DNA from: JAAEEP01 sp035529155
GTDB lineage: Archaea > Thermoplasmatota > Thermoplasmata > Methanomassiliicoccales > JAAEEP01
Direction of reading: 5' to 3'
DNA: 16,677 nucleotides
NCBI GenBank assembly: GCA_035529155.1
Contig: DATKXF010000026.1
Coordinates: 1 to 16,677, forward strand
Part shown: positions 1-6,611 of the stretch, in pieces
Numbering within the stretch: the stretch's first letter is position 1
Layout of the letters: the number at the start of each line of letters is the position of its first letter
The notes under the pieces: model-generated
Told to the model about the DNA's origin: nothing
The model's input: the letters and a program-made list of their open reading frames with translations, nothing else
The model's database searches: none
Made by a program: the position numbers and the translations under genes

Positions 1-45
1 ATCTCTTCCTTCAATGTCCGAGGGTATCTCAGCTTCATGGTTCAT
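1..45 (-). CDS. 5' end of an unidentified gene (truncated by window edge)
   Basis: Downstream of the winged-helix gene, on the same strand, two overlapping reading frames run open to the window edge. One starts at the ATG at 45-43 and begins MNHEAEIPSDIEGRD. The other starts at the ATG at 38-36 and begins MKLRYPRTLKEE. An AGGT at 49-46 sits about 7 bases before the second ATG, which slightly favours that frame. Only 12 to 15 residues are visible, so neither the frame nor a function can be settled. Confidence 0.35.
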   Translation of the reverse strand, partial: MNHEAEIPSDIEGRD

Positions 46-61
46 ACCTATGTTGGTCACT

Positions 62-529
62 TTACTTGGACAATCCGAGCACTTGTGACCACTTCCTGAC
101 CACGGACTCGGATATCTCATAGGTCTTCTGCTTCTTACCAGTGCTCTCTACGAGCAGCCCCTTCTCCAACAGCTCCTGCAGCCTCCCCCTGACTATACGC
201 CGGGAGGCCGAACCTGAACGGGATCTTAGTTCCTCAGTGATCTGGGATATGTTCAGACCAGGCTTGTCCAGCAGGATCCTCATTATCTCCTTGGAGATGG
301 AGTCCTTAAGCTCAGGGAGTATCACGTCGATCGATATCGAGCCGTGTTTCTGATAGAGATTCAGCAGGCGGAAGTATCGACCCACGATGTCCTGGAAGCG
401 AGATATGTGATCCGAAAGCTCCGCGTATGGTCGAGCAACGTCCCTCAGTGCTTCCTCGAGCTGCCCAATCCTCTTCGATAGGTCTTCTATCTCCTCCTGT
501 TTTGGAGCCTCTGGATTTTCATCGGACAC
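62..529 (-). CDS. Winged-helix transcriptional regulator with N-terminal coiled coil
   Basis: A 155-residue soluble protein that starts at a GTG (529-527). Residues about 8-35 are charged and heptad-like (EEIEDLSKRIGQLEEALRDV), suggesting a coiled-coil dimerisation segment. Residues about 78-150 form a winged-helix DNA-binding fold: a helix around EIMRILLDKPG, the pair ISQITEELRSR and RRIVRGRLQELLEKG, then a wing ending in the LVESTGKKQKTYEIS strands. The type resembles MarR/PadR-like archaeal regulators, but I cannot name the family. It is divergent from flpA across 58 bases. That gap holds two direct GATTAA copies (534-539 and 553-558), possible promoter elements or regulator sites. The target is unknown; autoregulation or control of the gene behind it is only an inference. 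Confidence 0.75.
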   Translation of the reverse strand: MSDENPEAPKQEEIEDLSKRIGQLEEALRDVARPYAELSDHISRFQDIVGRYFRLLNLYQKHGSISIDVILPELKDSISKEIMRILLDKPGLNISQITEELRSRSGSASRRIVRGRLQELLEKGLLVESTGKKQKTYEISESVVRKWSQVLGLSK

Positions 530-587
530 TGTTGATTAAACAGGCACGATAGGATTAATAAGTTGGCCAAACGGTTACCTGGGACGG

Positions 588-1259
588 ATGGATTCAAAAA
601 CCAAGATGAAGGCGACGGAATTCTTTGGCGTCCACAAGGACAATGGCAGGTTGTACACCAAGAACCTGGTTCCCGGAGTGAGGGTATACGGCGAAAAGCT
701 GGTCAGCTGGGGAGGTGAGGAATACAGGGAGTGGATGTACTCCAGAAGCAAACTGGCAGCCTATCTGAAACTTGGTGGCAGCTTCTTCCCATTCAATGAT
801 GATACCCAAGTACTGTATCTGGGAGCGGCCAGCGGTACCACGGCATCCCATCTTTCAGATATTCTGGTCTCAGGCACGCTGTATTGCGTGGAGATCTCGC
901 CTCGTTCATTCAGGGACCTGGTGATGGTCAGCGATACGCGAAGCAACATTGTTCCCCTGCTTGCAGATGCGACGCAGCCGTCTAGCTTCGACTTCGCAGT
1001 GGCAAATGTAGATGTCGTCTACCAGGATGTTGCCCAAAGAGGGCAAGCCTCCATACTGATCAAGAACATGGAGCATTTTGGGGCTAGGATAGGAATGCTG
1101 GCCCTGAAATCAAGATCGGAGGATGTCTCACGAAGACCGGCCGAGATATTCAAAGAAGCGAGAACAGAACTCCTCAGAGCGGGTCTGAAGATGAGGGATA
1201 TGCTTCCTCTTGACCCCTTTGAGAAGGATCACGCCATGATGGTGGTGGAGCGCGGATGA
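588..1259 (+). CDS. flpA: Fibrillarin-like rRNA/tRNA 2'-O-methyltransferase
   Basis: This is the catalytic subunit of archaeal box C/D ribonucleoproteins. It transfers methyl from S-adenosylmethionine to 2'-hydroxyls of rRNA and tRNA at sites chosen by guide RNAs, working with Nop5 and L7Ae. The 223-residue length is normal for archaeal fibrillarin. The Rossmann SAM-binding motif is clear (VLYLGAASGTTASH, residues 76-89). So are the acidic strand ends YCVEIS and LLADAT, the family signature VYQDVAQ (144-150) and the segment LALKSRS (171-177). The ATG at 588 follows an AT-rich element (553-562, GATTAATAAG) by about 30 bases, so the transcript is nearly leaderless. The stop overlaps the start of the Nudix gene as ATGA. 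Its partner nop5, often adjacent in archaea, lies about 14 kb away at 15461 in this window. Confidence 0.95.
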   Translation: MDSKTKMKATEFFGVHKDNGRLYTKNLVPGVRVYGEKLVSWGGEEYREWMYSRSKLAAYLKLGGSFFPFNDDTQVLYLGAASGTTASHLSDILVSGTLYCVEISPRSFRDLVMVSDTRSNIVPLLADATQPSSFDFAVANVDVVYQDVAQRGQASILIKNMEHFGARIGMLALKSRSEDVSRRPAEIFKEARTELLRAGLKMRDMLPLDPFEKDHAMMVVERG

Positions 1260-1627
1260 GATTCGTCTACGCTGTAGGATTCATTGATGACCTATTTCTG
1301 ATGGTCTACAATCCCAGGAGAGATGGATGGGAAATGCCTGGAGGTCAGATGGAAGTGAATGAATCTCCAGAAGAGGCCATCGAGCGGGAATACCTGGAGG
1401 AATCCGGTCACATCTTCGTTGCAAGGGCTCGAAGGGACATGAACGATGTAGTTGTCTTCTCCGGTACCATTAAGAGGAAAGGGGATGGAGAGATGGATTG
1501 GGCCCTCTTCAACCACCTTCCCGATAGACTTGCATTCCCGGAGGTTGAGTATAAAGAGATCATTTCCTGGGCGCGTGAAAGCCTGGATAAGAAGAAGGAT
1601 GAAATAGCGGGAACAACTAAGACTTAA
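1256..1627 (+). CDS. Nudix hydrolase
   Basis: A 123-residue protein with a nearly complete Nudix box at residues 30-52: G30, five residues, E36, seven residues, R44-E45, E48-E49 and G51. The segment GWEMPGGQMEVNE leads into it. The aliphatic residues that normally flank EExG are Y46 and H52 here, a small departure from the consensus. Nudix enzymes use a divalent metal bound by the box glutamates to hydrolyse nucleoside diphosphates linked to other groups. Substrates range from oxidised nucleotides to ADP-sugars and cannot be read from the sequence. The ATG overlaps the flpA stop codon (ATGA), so the two genes are almost certainly co-transcribed and translationally coupled. The C-terminal tail is charged and probably disordered. 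Confidence 0.88.
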   Translation: MRFVYAVGFIDDLFLMVYNPRRDGWEMPGGQMEVNESPEEAIEREYLEESGHIFVARARRDMNDVVVFSGTIKRKGDGEMDWALFNHLPDRLAFPEVEYKEIISWARESLDKKKDEIAGTTKT

Positions 1628-1679
1628 ATAGTAAGAGTCGCATTGGCTCGTACCTCATCCGTTAAGATTGTTATGGAGG
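1621..1679 (+). promoter_or_regulatory. Promoter and ribosome-binding site of rps15
   Basis: A TATA-like element, CTTAAATAG (1623-1631), overlaps the stop codon of the Nudix gene. Transcription would start near 1655. A strong Shine-Dalgarno GGAGG (1675-1679) precedes the ATG at 1686 by six bases. This favours 1686 over the upstream TTG (1668) and the ATG at 1680, which abuts the GGAGG. Confidence 0.6.
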
Positions 1680-1685
1680 ATGTTG

Positions 1686-2141
1686 ATGGCCCGTATGCAT
1701 GCCAGGAGACGAGGAAGATCGGGATCGACCCGGCCGATATTGACGGAAAATCCAGAGTGGGTGCCGCTTAGCTCCAATGAGATTGAGGAGCAGATAGTTA
1801 GAATGGCCAAAGATGGAATTATCTCCTCGAGGATAGGTATGATCCTCAGGGACCAATATGGCGTTCCTTCTGTCAGGCTCTCTCTGGGTAAGAGCATATC
1901 AGACGTGATGAGCGAGAATGATCTTGTGCCCAAGCTTCCTGAGGATCTCGTCAGCCTGATGAAGAAGGCAATCAATCTCAACTCCCACATGATCGACAAC
2001 CAAAAGGATGTCAGCAACAAGAGGAGCCTTCAGCTGATCGAGGCAAAGATCAGGCGTCTCACCAAGTACTACAAGAAGACGGGAGTTCTCCCCGAAGATT
2101 GGAAATACTCGATCAAGACCGCAGAACTGCAGATACAGTGA
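1686..2141 (+). CDS. rps15: 30S ribosomal protein S15 (archaeal/eukaryal uS15)
   Basis: uS15 is a primary binder of 16S rRNA and helps organise the platform of the small subunit. The chosen start gives 151 residues, the usual archaeal size, beginning MARMHARRRGRSGSTRP. That N-terminal extension is typical of the archaeal/eukaryal form and absent from bacterial S15. The core shows PEWVPLSSNEIEEQI, the segment AKDGIISSRIGMILRDQYGV and the C-terminal RNA-binding helices with EAKIRRLTKYYKKTGVLP. It has its own promoter and a good Shine-Dalgarno. Only six bases separate it from the DHH nuclease gene, an arrangement seen in several archaea that links translation and replication or repair genes in one transcript. 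Confidence 0.96.
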   Translation: MARMHARRRGRSGSTRPILTENPEWVPLSSNEIEEQIVRMAKDGIISSRIGMILRDQYGVPSVRLSLGKSISDVMSENDLVPKLPEDLVSLMKKAINLNSHMIDNQKDVSNKRSLQLIEAKIRRLTKYYKKTGVLPEDWKYSIKTAELQIQ

Positions 2142-2147
2142 GGTTGA

Positions 2148-3494
2148 ATGACCGCGGTCGAGCTCCCCGAGGGACTCCTCCAGAGGGTTTCGAAGGCGGT
2201 CGATTCAGTCCGCGAGTGTTCTCAGGTCCGCCTGATATCACATTACGACGCCGATGGCATCTCATCGGCGGGAGTTCTTTCTAAATCCCTATTGAAAGCT
2301 GGTATCGGCATCCATGTCACAATGGCTAAATCGCTCGATGAAGAGATGATCGAGAGATTGTCATCTGAGGCGCATGATTGCATCGTTTTCTCCGATATGG
2401 GCAGTGGAATGCTGCGAGAACTGGAATCACTGAATACCAAGGTTGTGGTTCTGGATCACCACCGCCCTCAGGGAGACTCGGATGAGGTCATCCAAGTCAA
2501 TCCCCATATATGGGGAATAGACGGGATGACCGGGTCTTCGGCCAGCGCGGTTTGCATGCTTTTTGCGATCACCATGGACGAAGGGAATTGGCCCCTCCTG
2601 CCCGTGGCTTTCGCGGGGATAGCCGGCGACAGACAGGATATTCGAGAACTGACAGGGGTAAACGGCTGGCTTCTGAATAAAGGGAAATCAAGGAATCTTG
2701 TCGAGGTCAGAAGGAGATCCCTCGTTCCAAGAGGACCTCTCGGAGATATCGCGAAAAGCTTCGAACCCTACCTCCTGGGCTTCAGTGGTTCTGAAGAGGG
2801 GATAGCCTCGTTGCTCGGACAGGCAGGACTTACTAGCGAGGAGAGAGGAGATTCCATCGACGAGAGGAAAAGAAGGAAGCTGGCCTCACTTATTATCCTA
2901 AGTCTACTGGAGCAGGGAGTCGAATCCGCGACACTTGATGAGCTCACTGGAGAGACCTATTACTTTCCATCTTGGAACATGGAGTCAGGCGACCTTGCAT
3001 CCCTTCTCAACGCCTGCGGAAGGATGGGTATGGAGGGGACCGGACTGTCTCTGACCCTGGGGGACCCCCGAGCTCTGGAAAAGGCAAGGACTCTCGGGGC
3101 AGATTACGACTCTGAGGTTCTCACTGCACTGACCGGGATTGAGGACAGGATAGAACAGATGGACAATATCCAGTTCTTCCACAATCAGAACCCCAGCCTC
3201 TCGGGAGTGGTCTGCGGGATCACCATGCAATACATCGCGGACAAGAACAAGCCGACTCTTGCCCTGGCAGAGAAGGGAGGTAAGCTCAGAATCTCTTCCC
3301 GTGCCACGTTCCCCTTGCTCGAAAGGGGCGTTGACCTATCCGAGGCGCTCAGACAGGGTGCAGAGAAAGCGGGAGGCCTGGGAGGCGGTCATGCCATCGC
3401 TAGTGGTGCCACGATCCCAGTTGAAAAGGAGAAGCATTTCCTGGAAGCCGTGAACTCAATCGTGGGAGAGCAGAAGGTCTTGAGGAATAAGTGA
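2148..3494 (+). CDS. DHH/DHHA1 phosphoesterase, RecJ/GAN-type single-strand nuclease
   Basis: A 448-residue member of the archaeal RecJ-like family. In studied archaea this family includes GAN, the nuclease that binds the GINS replication complex and degrades single-stranded DNA or RNA with Mn2+. The DHH domain shows motif I HYDADG (32-37), SDMGSG (82-87), DHH (103-105) and AGDR (159-162). The C-terminal DHHA1 domain ends with GGGHAIASG (412-420), the substrate-binding signature. All metal-ligating aspartates and histidines expected of an active enzyme appear present. Its position directly behind rps15 matches a recurrent archaeal gene order. It ends one base before the convergent Kae1 stop. 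RecJ paralogues with other roles, such as 3'-5' RNA exonuclease or oligoribonuclease, cannot be excluded from sequence alone. Confidence 0.88.
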   Translation: MTAVELPEGLLQRVSKAVDSVRECSQVRLISHYDADGISSAGVLSKSLLKAGIGIHVTMAKSLDEEMIERLSSEAHDCIVFSDMGSGMLRELESLNTKVVVLDHHRPQGDSDEVIQVNPHIWGIDGMTGSSASAVCMLFAITMDEGNWPLLPVAFAGIAGDRQDIRELTGVNGWLLNKGKSRNLVEVRRRSLVPRGPLGDIAKSFEPYLLGFSGSEEGIASLLGQAGLTSEERGDSIDERKRRKLASLIILSLLEQGVESATLDELTGETYYFPSWNMESGDLASLLNACGRMGMEGTGLSLTLGDPRALEKARTLGADYDSEVLTALTGIEDRIEQMDNIQFFHNQNPSLSGVVCGITMQYIADKNKPTLALAEKGGKLRISSRATFPLLERGVDLSEALRQGAEKAGGLGGGHAIASGATIPVEKEKHFLEAVNSIVGEQKVLRNK

Positions 3495-3495
3495 C

Positions 3496-4476
3496 CTATC
3501 TCCAGGTGACCTCGACCTCGTCGGTCCTGTATCTCTGGTTGACGGCTGTTTCTTCAACCGTCATTTTCACGCCAGCTTTGTGCATGACAAGGCCCGTCCA
3601 GGCTATCATCGCCCCGTTGTCCACGCAGAGTTTGGAATCGGGAACGAACATCTTCGCGCCCCTCTGAGAGACCATCTCCTGCACCATTCCTCTGAGCCTC
3701 TTGTTCTGGACCACTCCTCCACCCAGCAAGACCTCCTCCTTCTCAACATGCGCCATCGCCCTTTCCGTGACCTCGGTGAGCATGGCGAAACAGGTCTCCT
3801 GCACTGAGAAGCAAACGTCCTCAAGCCTCTCTCCCTTCTTGCGCTGCTGGAGAGCCGCGGTCAGTATCCCCGAGAAGGCCATGTCCATTCCCTTCACCGA
3901 GTAGGGCAGATCCAGTAGATTCTCCCCCTCCAAGGCCATTTTCTCGATGGTCGGTCCCGCATAGTACCCCAGTCCCATTTCCCTACCGAGCTTGTCCAGC
4001 ATGTTGCCTATGCCAATGTCGAGAGTCTCACCAAAGATACGATATCTTCCGTTGGCAAAGGCGATCACCTGGGTATTCCCCCCCGAGGCATAGAGGAGGA
4101 CGGGATCGGATGCACCGGTTCTGGCCACGCCGATCTCAAGGTGTGCAATGCAATGGTTCACCCCCACTATGGGGACCTCAATGGATAGGGAGAGCGCCCT
4201 TGCAGCGGTGGCCACAGTTCGCAAGCAAGGACCCAGCCCGGGTCCCTGGGAAAAGGATATCAGATCGATGTCATCGAATTCAAGCCCTGACTTATCAAGG
4301 GCTTTGCCCACCAAAGGAACAACATTCTCGGCATGGTGGTTAGCCGCCTCCCTGGGATGGATCCCACCCTTCTCGGGCCTATACATCCTGATTTCATTGG
4401 CGAGTATGTCGGCATTGTCGTCAACGATGCCAACTCCCACAGTATGGGCTGTTCCCTCTATTCCCAGGGAGATCAT
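3496..4476 (-). CDS. kae1: Kae1/TsaD, tRNA N6-threonylcarbamoyladenosine synthase subunit of KEOPS
   Basis: Kae1 is the catalytic ASKHA-fold subunit of KEOPS. It transfers the threonylcarbamoyl group from threonylcarbamoyl-AMP to A37 of ANN-decoding tRNAs. Visible hallmarks are GIEGTAHTVG near the N-terminus, metal-binding H108 and H112 in VNHCIAH, the nucleotide-binding YASGGNTQ (129-136), GETLDIGIGNMLDK (149-162), GGGVVQNKRL (252-261) and metal ligand D286 in CVDNGAM. Its 326 residues end at RTDEVEVTWR, the natural end of the Kae1 domain. The Bud32 kinase that is fused behind Kae1 in many euryarchaea, including Thermoplasma, is absent, and the opposite-strand nuclease gene begins immediately. 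It follows the glutaredoxin-like gene by 13 bases and has a weak AGGGA ribosome-binding site, so the two are probably co-transcribed. Confidence 0.95.
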   Translation of the reverse strand: MISLGIEGTAHTVGVGIVDDNADILANEIRMYRPEKGGIHPREAANHHAENVVPLVGKALDKSGLEFDDIDLISFSQGPGLGPCLRTVATAARALSLSIEVPIVGVNHCIAHLEIGVARTGASDPVLLYASGGNTQVIAFANGRYRIFGETLDIGIGNMLDKLGREMGLGYYAGPTIEKMALEGENLLDLPYSVKGMDMAFSGILTAALQQRKKGERLEDVCFSVQETCFAMLTEVTERAMAHVEKEEVLLGGGVVQNKRLRGMVQEMVSQRGAKMFVPDSKLCVDNGAMIAWTGLVMHKAGVKMTVEETAVNQRYRTDEVEVTWR

Positions 4477-4489
4477 GTTAGCGATCCCT

Positions 4490-4732
4490 TCATGCGCTAT
4501 TATCAGAGAGCGACCTCAGCTTGTTCAAGATGTTTATTGCTCCGTCGATTGGTTCGTCGTCAACAACGAGAATAGGGGTTGGCTTTTCAAGGAGCTCATA
4601 GAATGCGGCCTCGGCCATCCCGGCTGGGGTAGAGGCGTCCACGAATTGGATATCCATTCCAGTAGGTATCCTCTCCTTCACATAATCACATTTCTGACAA
4701 TCAGGTTTGGTGAATAGCAGTATCTCGGGCAT
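4490..4732 (-). CDS. Glutaredoxin/thioredoxin-like small redox protein
   Basis: An 80-residue protein of glutaredoxin size. It begins MPEILLFTKPDCQKC, with a redox-active CxxC at C12-C15 following the first beta strand, and has the family's cis-proline segment KPTPILVVDD (50-59). A GAINILNKL helix closes the fold. Proteins of this shape reduce disulfides in partner enzymes, but no partner can be read here. An AT-rich element (4774-4761, AAGATATTAATTGA on the minus strand) lies about 35 bases before the ATG, giving a short leader. It is the first gene of a two-gene transcript with Kae1. Whether the pairing means redox control of a KEOPS component or mere proximity is unknown. Confidence 0.82.
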   Translation of the reverse strand: MPEILLFTKPDCQKCDYVKERIPTGMDIQFVDASTPAGMAEAAFYELLEKPTPILVVDDEPIDGAINILNKLRSLSDNSA

Positions 4733-4865
4733 CTTAATTCCAATCCTCTATCATGGGGGGTCAATTAATATCTTACGGAGAGACCTCTTATATGTGGATA
4801 GGAATGCCAAGAACGGGAGTCAACCGTGGCTTTTTCAGGGTTAGCCAGAGGGGCGAGCGAAAAGC

Positions 4866-4874
4866 ATTTAGATA
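4866..4874 (+). promoter_or_regulatory. TATA-like element of tRNA-Val
   Basis: ATTTAGATA lies 27 to 35 bases before the first base of the mature tRNA, the usual archaeal distance. The perfect palindrome AGCATATGCT (4880-4889) lies between it and the gene and may be part of the promoter or fortuitous. Confidence 0.45.
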
Positions 4875-4900
4875 GGAAAAGCATATGCTGCTCCCCGCAT

Positions 4901-4973
4901 GGGCTCATGGTCTAGTGGTTATGACGTCGCCTTGACACGGCGGAGGTCCCCGGTTCGAATCCGGGTGAGCCCA
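4901..4973 (+). tRNA. tRNA-Val (anticodon GAC)
   Basis: The 73-base cloverleaf is complete. The acceptor stem GGGCTCA pairs with TGAGCCC over seven base pairs, and A4973 is the discriminator base. The D arm contains the AGTGGTTA loop. The anticodon stem TCGCC/GGCGG encloses the seven-base loop TTGACAC with anticodon GAC, which reads GUC valine codons. The T arm is CCCGG-TTCGAAT-CCGGG. No intron is visible and CCA is not encoded. A short T-run (GGTTTTTC, from 4981) follows and may terminate transcription. Confidence 0.97.
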
Positions 4974-5140
4974 CTTTCAGGTTTTTCAATCGCTAGGTTT
5001 TCTCGTTGGCTCAAGATTCCTATAGAGAGTATCAGTAAAATGATGAGTTGCTGATTCATCACGGTGTCTTTCGAGAGGTTGCCCTAATTATTCGTACCTT
5101 TTGCTTAAAAAGACTCGGTCAAGCGTTTACTTGCGTGTGA

Positions 5141-5153
5141 ATATATTATATAC
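5141..5153 (+). promoter_or_regulatory. Strong TATA-box promoter of the aldolase-Fae operon
   Basis: ATATATTATATAC is the strongest TATA-like element in the window. With a start site about 25 bases downstream of its centre, the leader before the ATG at 5184 would be only about 10 bases. That supports 5184 rather than the TTG at 5175 as the start. The 200 bases between the tRNA and this operon otherwise hold only short inverted repeats, such as TGATGA/TCATCA at 5041-5061. Confidence 0.65.
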
Positions 5154-5183
5154 CTTTCCATATTCTGTCTTGGGTTGAGTGTC

Positions 5184-6608
5184 ATGTCGAGTGACTTTCG
5201 ATTAGAAGGGGTCTTTCCGGCCCTCGTGACACCGTTCGATAAGCAGAAGGAGATCAACGAGGAAGCTTTTAGGCTACTCATGGATACAGTCCTCGAACAT
5301 GTGGACGGATTCGTTCCCTGTGGTACCACAGGCGAGTTCGAATACATGACCATCGAGGAGAGGAAGAGGCTCTTCGATATCTGCATCGACCAGGCGAACG
5401 GAAAGCGTCCAATCATCGCCGGAACTGGCGCCCCCGGCACCAGGCAGGCGATCGAGCTTACGAGGTACGCAGAGGACGCGGGTGCCGATGCCTGCTTGGT
5501 AGTAACTCCATATTTCTTGCATCCATCTGATAAGGGAATTCATGAACACTTCTGGCAGGTGGCCAATTCCACCGACCTTCCGATAATTCTGTACAACATA
5601 CCACAGTGCGTCGGGGGCTTGCTACCGCGAAGGGTCGTGGAGGATCTGGCTGAGATCGAAAACGTGGTGGGTTTGAAGGACTCCTCGGGAGACCTCACCT
5701 ACACAATGGAGATCATAGAGAAAGTCAAAGGCAAAATCAACGTCGTCGTAGGCCATGATGAGGTCGTTCTCCCCGCCCTGGCTGGAGGCTGCACCGGAAT
5801 GATACTTGCCAGTGCTCAGGTCTATCCAGACATCTGGCAAAGGGTTTACAAGGCTGTGAAGGAAGGGGATCTGGAAACCGCCCGCAGGGAGCAGCTGCAG
5901 GTCCAGAAACTCTCGAGGATCTTTACCAGATACGGTGGCTTTGTCCCCATCAAAGCGGCCCTTAGCGCGATGGGGGTGAAAGTTGGGACTCCCAGAAAAC
6001 CGCTCAAGGTAGGCGGTGTGATACTCCACGAGGACAGAGAAGAGATTCGCCTTGAGCTAGAGAAGATCGGCAAGGTTCCACCCTCAGAGGTGAAGATAGA
6101 ACTGCCCGATCTTCCATTGGAGAAGCGCTTTGAGGATATCGGCATCACCGCTGATCAGACTGATGAGGTTGAGATACTCATAGGCGACGGCACCGCTGGT
6201 GAAGGCATCAATAAGGTGTCCATTGATCTTGTTGCAGGGCGGAAGATCGGACCTGTCGGTGACAGCTTCGCCTCGCAGATCGTTTACCTGAGACATGGAT
6301 ATGAAGCACTCCCGAGCGTCCTGGAACCCAACCTATCGGCAAAACCCTCAACGCTGATAGTCCCGACGGTTGAACTGAAGAACCTGAGGCAGGCCAACAT
6401 CTACTACGGACCTGCACAGAGTGGTATCGCCAGGGCCATATCGGACAAGGTGGAGGATGGTATCATTCCGATGGAGATCATCGATTCGCACGTGATGTTG
6501 ACCAAGGCATTCGTACATCCTAACGCGCTGGAAAGGGACATACTGTTCAACAATTTCTACGCCGCAACCTCACAGGCTATTGACAAGGCCTTCGGGAAGG
6601 GGGTGTGA
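5184..6608 (+). CDS. DapA-family aldolase fused to formaldehyde-activating enzyme (Fae) domain, copy 1
   Basis: A 474-residue two-domain protein from the ATG at 5184. Residues about 5-295 are a DapA/NAL-type (beta/alpha)8 class I aldolase with pyruvate-binding GTTGE (47-51), catalytic tyrosine Y137 in LYNIP and Schiff-base lysine K165 in GLKDSSGD. The arginine of true dihydrodipicolinate synthases (SRTG after YNVP) is cysteine here (C142), so lysine synthesis is unlikely. Residues about 328-470 match Fae, which condenses formaldehyde with tetrahydromethanopterin. Matching pieces are ILIGDG, SIDLVAG, GPVGDSFA, VLEPNLSAKPSTLIVP, YGPAQSGIARAI, DGIIP and AFVHPNA. The conserved Fae histidine (AHIDL) is serine here (S346). 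The domain matches are from memory of the families. A role as a formaldehyde-producing or formaldehyde-consuming aldolase with coupled capture is inference. Confidence 0.88.
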   Translation: MSSDFRLEGVFPALVTPFDKQKEINEEAFRLLMDTVLEHVDGFVPCGTTGEFEYMTIEERKRLFDICIDQANGKRPIIAGTGAPGTRQAIELTRYAEDAGADACLVVTPYFLHPSDKGIHEHFWQVANSTDLPIILYNIPQCVGGLLPRRVVEDLAEIENVVGLKDSSGDLTYTMEIIEKVKGKINVVVGHDEVVLPALAGGCTGMILASAQVYPDIWQRVYKAVKEGDLETARREQLQVQKLSRIFTRYGGFVPIKAALSAMGVKVGTPRKPLKVGGVILHEDREEIRLELEKIGKVPPSEVKIELPDLPLEKRFEDIGITADQTDEVEILIGDGTAGEGINKVSIDLVAGRKIGPVGDSFASQIVYLRHGYEALPSVLEPNLSAKPSTLIVPTVELKNLRQANIYYGPAQSGIARAISDKVEDGIIPMEIIDSHVMLTKAFVHPNALERDILFNNFYAATSQAIDKAFGKGV

Positions 6609-6611
6609 TAG

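Noticed and set aside
4148..4717. Plus-strand open frame of 189 codons opposite Kae1 and the glutaredoxin gene
   Set aside because: It is antisense to two clearly conserved proteins, has no recognisable motif and is explained by the codon bias of the real genes.
5039..5061. Possible box C/D guide RNA: ATGATGA followed by CTGA near the tRNA
   Set aside because: Only four bases separate the C-like and D-like boxes, too short for a guide, and no second CTGA lies at a suitable distance downstream.
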